A program made the position numbers and the translations under genes. A stretch of DNA of 33,441 nucleotides, taken from contig DAOUSN010000030.1 in NCBI GenBank assembly GCA_030627205.1, forward strand, positions 1 to 33,441, read 5' to 3'. The notes beneath the pieces are model-generated. The model did no database searches. It was given only the letters and a program-made list of their open reading frames with translations, and was not told where the DNA came from. Position 1 is the first letter of the stretch. Each line of letters opens with the position of its first letter. The stretch is from Methylococcaceae bacterium (GTDB taxonomy: Bacteria; Pseudomonadota; Gammaproteobacteria; Methylococcales; Methylomonadaceae). This document shows, piece after piece, positions 28,509 to 33,441 of this stretch.

Positions 28509-28514
28509 TATAAT
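28509..28514 (+). promoter_or_regulatory. Candidate -10 box of trmL
   Basis: TATAAT 30 bases before the trmL ATG, in a very AT-rich stretch with a poor -35. Confidence 0.4.
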
Positions 28515-28544
28515 TTCAATTAAATTTATCATTACGAGTAAATC

Positions 28545-29015
28545 ATGCTACATATTGTTTTACATGAACCTGAAATTCCAGCAAATACGGGAAATATTAT
28601 TCGCTTGTGTGCAAACACAGGAGCTTCATTACATTTAATTGAGCCTTTAGGGTTTGATTTAGACGATAAAAAGTTACGCCGAGCAGGCTTAGATTATCAT
28701 GAATGGGCGCAAATTCAACGCTACCAAAACTGGAGTGATTTTCTTGAAAAACAACAACCTCAACGCTTATTTGCCTTAACAACTAAAGGGCAAACTATTT
28801 ACAGTGAAACACATTTCTCAAAAGATGATTTTTTAGTTTTTGGAGCGGAAACAAGGGGCTTACCTGCTGAAATCTTAAACTCATTAGCTAATAACCATAA
28901 ATTATATTTACCCATGCAGAAAGAAAGTCGAAGTTTAAACTTATCCAATACTGTCGCTATTATTTTATTTGAAGCGTGGAAACAAATTAATTTCTTGAGT
29001 GGAAATATTAAATAA
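28545..29015 (+). CDS. trmL: tRNA (cytidine/uridine-34 2'-O)-methyltransferase TrmL
   Basis: SPOUT methyltransferase that 2'-O-methylates the wobble base of tRNA-Leu isoacceptors using AdoMet. 156 residues, the family's usual size with no extra RNA-binding domain. The start [18 protein letters not shown], the FGAETRGLP loop, and the knot motif [18 protein letters not shown] with the closing FEAWKQ are all typical. A GAG site lies 8 bases before the ATG. It is 23 bases upstream of the ATP-grasp gene and could lead its transcript. Confidence 0.95.
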   Translation: MLHIVLHEPEIPANTGNIIRLCANTGASLHLIEPLGFDLDDKKLRRAGLDYHEWAQIQRYQNWSDFLEKQQPQRLFALTTKGQTIYSETHFSKDDFLVFGAETRGLPAEILNSLANNHKLYLPMQKESRSLNLSNTVAIILFEAWKQINFLSGNIK

Positions 29016-29038
29016 ATGAATAAAAAACAAAAATTAAC

Positions 29039-29932
29039 ATGCAAAGGATAGCTATTTTTACCGATGAACCTGGATGGCATGGAAAGCAGTTAAAACACGC
29101 TTTTTTAAACAGAGGTTATCAAGCCGACTATGTCTCATTAACGGACTGTAAAATTCAATTAGACGACATAAGTTTCCCAATTAAAATTAAAGGCTTTGAA
29201 GAAAAATTACCTTATGGGGTTTTTGTTCGTGGTGTCCCTGGAGGCTCTTTACAAGAAGTCATTTTCTACTTAGATATACTTCATGCTTTAAAACAACTTA
29301 AAATACCTGTTTACAATGATGGTCACGCCATAGAGCGCAGTGTTGATAAAGGGATGACGAGTTTTTTACTTAAAAATGCAGGACTTCCTACCCCCATGAC
29401 GTGGGTGCTGCGAGCGCGTAAAGATGCGTTACTCATTGCCGAACAAAAATTAAAACAAGGACAAAAGTTAATTAGTAAACCTTTATTTGGCTCACAAGGC
29501 GAGGGAATAAGGCGTATTGAAAAAATGACTGATTTATTATGGTTAACTTCGAGTAATGGGATTTATTATTTACAACATTTTATTAACTGTGCGGGAGCAG
29601 GTTATTCTGATATTCGTGTTTTTGTGATTAATAATCAAACGGTTGCTGCAATGCGTCGACGTGGAAATTCATGGCTTAATAATGTGGCTAGAGGCGCGTA
29701 TTGTGAAACCATTGAATTGAATAAACGTTTAACTCATTTAGCGATAAAAGCCACAGCAACCTTAAAAATGGATTATGCAGGGGTTGATATTATTGAAGAT
29801 AAACAAGGAAATTACCATATTATTGAAGTAAATAGTATTCCTGCTTGGAAAGGTTTAGAAACAGTTTGTCCGCTTTCTATCGCACAATTACTGGTTGATG
29901 ACATGCTTTTTAGGTATCAATGCCCTGTTTAG
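29039..29932 (+). CDS. RimK-like ATP-grasp ligase, probable tetrahydromethanopterin pathway
   Basis: 297 residues. ATP-grasp features: the lysine and glycine-rich loop ISKPLFGSQGEGIRR, the strand YLQHFI, and the metal/ATP motif IIEVNSIPAWKG near the end (Glu and Asn ligands). RimK relatives add amino acids, usually glutamate, to an acceptor; the archaeal member MptN adds glutamate to tetrahydromethanopterin. An ATP-grasp gene next to a CitG-like gene and fae is a known feature of C1-oxidising bacteria, and a role in side-chain assembly of the dephospho-tetrahydromethanopterin cofactor is the best guess. I see no ribosome site before the ATG, which starts 23 bases after trmL. Confidence 0.85.
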   Translation: MQRIAIFTDEPGWHGKQLKHAFLNRGYQADYVSLTDCKIQLDDISFPIKIKGFEEKLPYGVFVRGVPGGSLQEVIFYLDILHALKQLKIPVYNDGHAIERSVDKGMTSFLLKNAGLPTPMTWVLRARKDALLIAEQKLKQGQKLISKPLFGSQGEGIRRIEKMTDLLWLTSSNGIYYLQHFINCAGAGYSDIRVFVINNQTVAAMRRRGNSWLNNVARGAYCETIELNKRLTHLAIKATATLKMDYAGVDIIEDKQGNYHIIEVNSIPAWKGLETVCPLSIAQLLVDDMLFRYQCPV

Positions 29933-29997
29933 CCTTTTATTACCTACTAAAAAAGACGTAATAAAAGACGTATAATAATTTTCTATTTTTTATTTTA

Positions 29998-30852
29998 ATG
30001 ATTTCAACGACTCAACTTAGTAAACTTTATCAACAAGCCTGTGACATTGAATTACATGCTTTTAAACCTGGAAATGTAAGTATTTATTCCGAAGGGCATG
30101 GAATGACGGTAAAAGACTTTCAGCTTAGTGCAATAACAAGTGCTGAATCTATTACTAATCTTAATTATTCGTTGGGTGAAAAAATATATTACGCGGTAAA
30201 AAATACACGAGAGGCTGTAGGATGTAATACTAATTTAGGCATTATTCTACTGTGTGCGCCCATGATAGAAGCGTTGTCAACAATGGATAAGAACGCAAAC
30301 TTTAGAAATTCTCTTGCTCATGTTTTACAAACTTCCACGATTAATGACGCACATTGGGTTTTTAAAGCTATTGCTTTAGCCGCTCCGGGTGGATTAGGTG
30401 ATTCAGAACAAGCCGACGTCCATTCTGAGCCAAAAATAACATTAATAAACGCGATGAAAATTGCTGAAAATAAAGATAGAATTGCCCGACAATACACAAC
30501 AAATTTTAAAGATATTTTCGATTTTGCAATTTTAAGGTATAATGAGAGTTTCAAAAAGTGGGGTGACTTAAATTGGTCTGCGGTCGCGTCTTATTCTGCC
30601 CTACTGAGTAAATACCCCGATAGTCATATCGAACGAAAATATGGGAACCAATATACTCAAACCGTACAAAAGCAAATGCTGAGTGTACATGAAGTCTTAT
30701 TGAATACCGATAAACCGCAGCAGTATGAAAATATGCTGTCTGAAATAGACAATAAGTTTAAACAAGCTGGGATTAATCCTGGCACAACGGCTGATTTAAC
30801 CGTAGCGACTATATTTGTGTTTTTAGCACAAGATAGGCTTCGTAATAGTTAA
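29998..30852 (+). CDS. CitG-like triphosphoribosyl-dephospho-CoA synthase family protein
   Basis: 284 residues of the CitG/MdcB family, mainly helical. Motifs: HAFKPGNVSIYSEGHGM near residue 20, where citrate-lyase CitG has a P-G-x-V-D loop; NTNLGIILLCAPMIEA; and APGGLGDSEQADV near residue 130. True CitG makes a prosthetic group for citrate lyase, but no lyase subunit gene is here. Members beside fae in methylotrophs have long been listed among genes needed for the methanopterin-linked pathway; the exact reaction is not settled as far as I know. Preceded by a 65-base gap and followed 51 bases later by fae. Confidence 0.83.
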   Translation: MISTTQLSKLYQQACDIELHAFKPGNVSIYSEGHGMTVKDFQLSAITSAESITNLNYSLGEKIYYAVKNTREAVGCNTNLGIILLCAPMIEALSTMDKNANFRNSLAHVLQTSTINDAHWVFKAIALAAPGGLGDSEQADVHSEPKITLINAMKIAENKDRIARQYTTNFKDIFDFAILRYNESFKKWGDLNWSAVASYSALLSKYPDSHIERKYGNQYTQTVQKQMLSVHEVLLNTDKPQQYENMLSEIDNKFKQAGINPGTTADLTVATIFVFLAQDRLRNS

Positions 30853-30903
30853 AATCAGAATTTAATGATTTTTTTATTTTTCTTAATTAGGAGATAACAA
30901 CAA

Positions 30904-31419
30904 ATGGCTAAAATTAACAACCTTCGTGTAGGCGAATCTTTAAACGGTGAAGGAAACGAAGTAGCACATATTGATTTAATGATTGGGCCTCGTGGTTCAG
31001 CAGCTGAATCAGCATTTGCTAACTGCTTAACGAATAACAAAGATGGTTTTTCTAGTCTTTTAGCAGTCGTTGCACCTAACCTAATGGTTAAACCTGCAAC
31101 GGTTATGTTCAATAAAGTAACTATCAAAGGTTCTAAGCAAGCAGTTCAAATGTTCGGCCCTGCACAACGTGGTGTTGCAATGGCTGTTGCTGATTGTGTT
31201 GAAGACGGTACAATTCCTGCTGACGAAGCTGAAGATTTATTTATCTCTGTGGGTGTTTTCATTCACTGGTTAGCAGAGTGTGATACTGCAATCGAGAAAA
31301 ATAACTATGATGCTGTTAAACAGTCTATCAAAAATGCAGTAGCTCAATCACCTACTGCGGCTGAAGTTGTTGCAGCTAAAGCGACTTCTGAGCATCCATA
31401 TGCAGCTAATAAAGTTTAA
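30904..31419 (+). CDS. fae: Formaldehyde-activating enzyme Fae
   Basis: Condenses formaldehyde with (dephospho)tetrahydromethanopterin to the methylene form, the entry to the main formaldehyde oxidation route of methylotrophs; cytosolic homopentamer. 171 residues, the usual length. The catalytic His22 lies in [15 protein letters not shown], followed by [39 protein letters not shown] and VGVFIHW, all family hallmarks. GGAG lies 9 bases before the ATG. Its codon use looks cleaner than its neighbours (for example mostly GGT, GCT, GTT), consistent with high expression. A strong terminator follows. Confidence 0.98.
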   Translation: MAKINNLRVGESLNGEGNEVAHIDLMIGPRGSAAESAFANCLTNNKDGFSSLLAVVAPNLMVKPATVMFNKVTIKGSKQAVQMFGPAQRGVAMAVADCVEDGTIPADEAEDLFISVGVFIHWLAECDTAIEKNNYDAVKQSIKNAVAQSPTAAEVVAAKATSEHPYAANKV

Positions 31420-31447
31420 TTATTAGTTTCATATAAGCAATAAAAAG

Positions 31448-31477
31448 AATACCTCGGTTTATTCGGGGTATTTTTTT
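31448..31477. terminator. Terminator of fae, overlapping the end of the HisA-like gene
   Basis: AATACCTCG (31448-31456) pairs with CGGGGTATT (31464-31472) with one wobble over a 7-base loop, then a T-run to 31477. The hairpin's right arm codes for the last residues of the convergent gene and its stop lies in the loop. Confidence 0.85.
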
Positions 31478-32169
31478 GCCTCAAGCTTTCGAATAGCTTG
31501 ACTTGAAATAGATTTATTATGTAATGCACTAGCTAATAAAACTTTTTTTATGCCTATTTCTTTCAGAGCAAGAATATCCTCAATACAACGAATGCCACCA
31601 GATGCAATAAACTCTACCTTAGGATTTAATTGTTGGTAATACCTTAATTTATCTAAATCACTTCCTTGACCACTTCCGACTCTTGCAAGTGTCATTAAAA
31701 TAATTTTCGGAGGCCATAAATTTTGTTTTGTAAATAAGTGTTTAGACCCTAAAGCATTACCTTGTGCTGAAAAATCCAATGATAAAATAAAGTTTTTTTC
31801 AAATAGATCTAAATGACTCAAAAAATTATCTGAATAAGATTCACTGCCTAAAACAATTTTATAATTATTAAAAGCAGTTAATAAAGAAGGTTGTCGTTGA
31901 TAACCGCTATCCACCCAAAAAGTTATTTCAGGATAAATTTGTAATAATCTTTTAATTAATATTTCATTATTTCCAGATTCTATAATCGCATCTAAATCTG
32001 CTAAATAAATGATTTTAAAATCATGAATCGTTAAAAAACAATTAATAACCTGAGTAATTATATGTGAAGAGCATAGAGGAGTATTTAAAGGTTGATAATA
32101 TTCACGTAAACCAAACTTAGCATGAACAGCAATCCCTTTTCTTATATCAATAACAGGAATAAGTTGCAT
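31459..32169 (-). CDS. HisA/HisF-family protein linked to methanopterin genes
   Basis: 236 residues, a (beta/alpha)8 barrel of the HisA/HisF type. It has LIPVIDIRKGIAVHA at the N-terminus (catalytic Asp), YLADLDAI, ILSLDFSAQG with the second Asp, and the phosphate loops TLARVGSGQGSD and ASGGIRCIEDI. The usual HisA calls for his operon neighbours, which are absent. A HisA-like gene near fae in methane oxidisers is generally counted with the methanopterin set, but its reaction is not known to me. I take ATG 32169 (MQLIPVID); the GTG at 32202 only adds a poor N-terminus. Convergent with fae. Confidence 0.85.
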   Translation of the reverse strand: MQLIPVIDIRKGIAVHAKFGLREYYQPLNTPLCSSHIITQVINCFLTIHDFKIIYLADLDAIIESGNNEILIKRLLQIYPEITFWVDSGYQRQPSLLTAFNNYKIVLGSESYSDNFLSHLDLFEKNFILSLDFSAQGNALGSKHLFTKQNLWPPKIILMTLARVGSGQGSDLDKLRYYQQLNPKVEFIASGGIRCIEDILALKEIGIKKVLLASALHNKSISSQAIRKLEAKKYPE

Positions 32170-32275
32170 TAAAATAAAATATGTAAGTAATGATATAGGC
32201 ACGAATTAACTAATCCATGCCTACAAATTACCTTGCTTTTAATAACTATATTGAAAACTGAATAAATAAAAAATT

Positions 32276-32824
32276 TTAAACATCAGCTTCTGGAGTAACA
32301 TTACCTTCTACCGCGCCATTATGATGTTTGTGATCATGAGATTCTTTATCACCAACTTCTTTCTTAACAACTTCTTTCTTAACAACTTCATTTTCGACAA
32401 CTTCATTTTCGACAACTTCTTTCTCAATAGCTTTATTTTCAACAGCTTCTTTCTCAATAACTTCTTTGGTTGCAACTGAATCATCAGGTTCTACGCTAAG
32501 AATATCTTCTAAGCTACCATCAGTATCTTCGGTATCATCATCATTTTCAAGCGCGGCTTGAATTGAAGGAAGGCAGGCTTCATCTGACTCTAACTCACCG
32601 AAAACAACTTCATAATTTAAAGATTTACCTCTTTGCTCTAAAATCACATCAAAAAAATGGTCTTCTAGTTCTAGATTATCAGAGTTTAAAATTTTAACAC
32701 AAGGGATAACAAGAGTTCCTTTCGCAAAATTAGCCCTAGCTCCACCAGAAATTCTATCTTTTGCAATAACAGGAGTTGCTGCTAAAACAGCGATTATACT
32801 AACTACTAATATTTTCATTCTCAT
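32276..32824 (-). CDS. Exported protein with acidic/lysine pentapeptide repeats and His-rich tail
   Basis: 182 residues. The signal peptide (MKILVVSIIAVLAATPVIA) starts at residue 3 and precedes KDRISGG. Mature residues 24-90 form a small domain with Cys42 (VIPCVKI) and a second Cys near residue 83 (DEACLP), perhaps a disulfide. Then come an acidic linker, eight tandem five-residue units of the kind VENEV, VKKEV and IEKEV, and a tail with HDHKHHNG. The His cluster suggests weak metal binding. An AGAGG ribosome site 9 bases before ATG 32824 supports the start. No family or function is known to me. Confidence 0.72.
   Translation of the reverse strand: MRMKILVVSIIAVLAATPVIAKDRISGGARANFAKGTLVIPCVKILNSDNLELEDHFFDVILEQRGKSLNYEVVFGELESDEACLPSIQAALENDDDTEDTDGSLEDILSVEPDDSVATKEVIEKEAVENKAIEKEVVENEVVENEVVKKEVVKKEVGDKESHDHKHHNGAVEGNVTPEADV
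32354..32473 (-). repeat. Eight tandem 15-base units inside the exported-protein gene
   Basis: Imperfect units with the consensus AACTTCTTTCTTAAC on the plus strand start at 32354 and recur every 15 bases. Units 1 and 2 are identical, and units 3 and 4 are identical, which points to recent unit duplication. In protein they give [V/I]-[K/E]-[K/N]-E-[V/A]. Confidence 0.8.
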
Positions 32825-33089
32825 TTCTATTTTCCTCTTTAAATTAAATTCAATACTAAATAAAGTTGAATTTAGAATTTTATAAATACATTATCTTTAA
32901 TAATGTTTCGGGTTGATTGTATCCTCTTTAAATAATTATGCTAATACATTAGTATGAGAAGTGAGAAAAGTATCACAAAAAATATAAAAATGACTCAATA
33001 TCCTGAAATAATTTGTTTTAGCCGTTACCAGATTTGGCAACCTACATCGATACGCGCTTAAAAATTATTTTATAGGGTGAATGAAATAA
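32825..33089. other. Gap with no supported gene
   Basis: AT-rich spacer. A 35-codon frame from ATG 32954 has no ribosome site worth naming. I see no promoter strong enough to list. Confidence 0.5.
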
Positions 33090-33275
33090 TTAAAATAGCC
33101 GTTTTAATTTAACTAAACGTGTTCCAATTAATAATTCTGCCCCCTTAAAAGTAGTGGTTACTTTGGCATTTTGTAAATTTTGAAAGGCGGTTGTAATGAC
33201 GTTATCTCGCCAATTAAAGTCTTCAAGTGTAATATTCTTGGTAATCAGTTTTAAAAACGCAGGTAATTCAAACGG
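33090..33275 (-). pseudogene. 3' remnant of an unidentified gene
   Basis: On the minus strand a frame reads PFELPAFLKLITKN, then ITLEDFNWRDN and TTTFKGAELLIGTRL, to TAA at 33090-33092, about 60 residues of protein-like sequence. Directly upstream in frame is TGA (33276-33278), and there is no start codon near it, so this looks like the C-terminal end of a gene whose front is lost. I cannot name the family. The next coding remnant upstream (33301-33441) ends 26 bases before it in a different frame (offset by one base). Confidence 0.5.
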
Positions 33276-33300
33276 TCAAATCTGACTGCATCTTAATTTT

Positions 33301-33441
33301 TTAAAGTTTAGCAATGAATTTTTTTAATTGTTCAAAGTCATTAACAACACCCATTTCAAACAATGTACACAATTTTTCTTCATAGCACTTTCTTAATTCT
33401 TGATGATGTGCGGTTGCTTGTTCGGTATTCCAAACATTTCC
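33301..33441 (-). CDS. C-terminal part of an unidentified protein, cut by the window edge
   Basis: The frame is open from the right edge (33441) and ends at TAA 33301-33303, giving 46 residues with EQATAHHQELRKCYEEK and VVNDFEQLKKFIAKL. The composition is helical and charged. No family can be given from so short an end; it might belong with the remnant at 33090-33275 as one decayed gene. Confidence 0.45.
   Translation of the reverse strand, partial: GNVWNTEQATAHHQELRKCYEEKLCTLFEMGVVNDFEQLKKFIAKL

Noticed and set aside
28799-29080. 93-codon minus-strand frame across the trmL / ATP-grasp junction
   Set aside because: Antisense shadow with no start signals.
29998-30852. Citrate or malonate lyase activation gene
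   Set aside because: No lyase subunits or acyl carrier protein in the window; context is fae.
31459-32169. True histidine-pathway HisA
   Set aside because: No his genes nearby, and the neighbours are methanopterin-related; sequence keeps the barrel but the context argues for the methanopterin-linked branch.
32354-32473. CRISPR or intergenic satellite array
   Set aside because: Units are 15 bases with no spacers, and keep the reading frame of an exported-protein gene.
32954-33061. 35-codon frame on the plus strand
   Set aside because: No ribosome site or recognisable protein pattern; not supported.

Overview
The window is an AT-rich stretch of gammaproteobacterial chromosome, most likely from a methane- or methanol-oxidising member of the Methylococcales. 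The main pointer is the right-hand end. There a formaldehyde-activating enzyme gene (fae) lies behind an ATP-grasp ligase and a CitG-like gene and faces a HisA-like gene, a set tied to tetrahydromethanopterin-dependent C1 oxidation. The core order trpF-trpB-trpA-accD-folC-SPOR gene-cvpA-purF-metZ and the divergent tesA / ABC transporter pair are both typical of Gammaproteobacteria. I see no insertion sequence, prophage, CRISPR array or integron.

Layout. 1-478: 5' part of a leftward gene for a permease-like membrane protein, possibly the sensor part of a hybrid histidine kinase. 573-4244: metH (leftward), divergent from a frameshifted DUF2970 gene (4348-4534). 4597-8005: an unknown membrane protein, a 42-residue membrane peptide, an HTTM/DCC fusion protein, a 38-residue lipoprotein and tRNA-Thr(UGU), several with clear promoters or terminators. 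8282-17144: the rightward tryptophan / acetyl-CoA carboxylase / folate / purine / methionine block. 17139-19050: three leftward genes of unknown role, two of them overlapping and both resembling PD-(D/E)XK nucleases. 19130-19561: a glycine-zipper lipoprotein. 19630-23418: ABC permease and ATPase (leftward) and tesA (rightward), whose start codons overlap. 23469-25035: nadC and a Crp-type regulator. 25099-27681: fabI, a short-chain dehydrogenase and a spore-photoproduct-lyase-like radical SAM protein (leftward). 27883-28290: a small exported protein. 28545-31419: trmL, ATP-grasp, CitG-like, fae. 31459-32824: HisA-like gene and an exported protein with a pentapeptide repeat and a His-rich tail (leftward). 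33090-33441: 3' remnants of two leftward genes.

How the genes work together. TrpF, TrpB and TrpA carry out the last steps of tryptophan synthesis. AccD (carboxyltransferase beta) and FabI (enoyl-ACP reductase) serve fatty-acid synthesis. FolC supplies polyglutamylated folates. PurF makes the first committed purine intermediate. MetZ and MetH cover sulfhydrylation and methylation in methionine synthesis. Fae condenses formaldehyde with (dephospho)tetrahydromethanopterin, and the ATP-grasp, CitG-like and HisA-like neighbours are probably cofactor-synthesis genes, though that is inferred from family and context.

The most interesting points are the tandem PD-(D/E)XK-like pair, the spore-photoproduct-lyase homologue overlapping an SDR gene in a presumed non-sporulating organism, the broken DUF2970 gene, the overlapping divergent start codons of the ABC ATPase and tesA, and two small genes (42 and 38 codons) with strong expression signals. 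I found no clear large undescribed defence or biosynthetic system; the nuclease-like pair is the nearest candidate.
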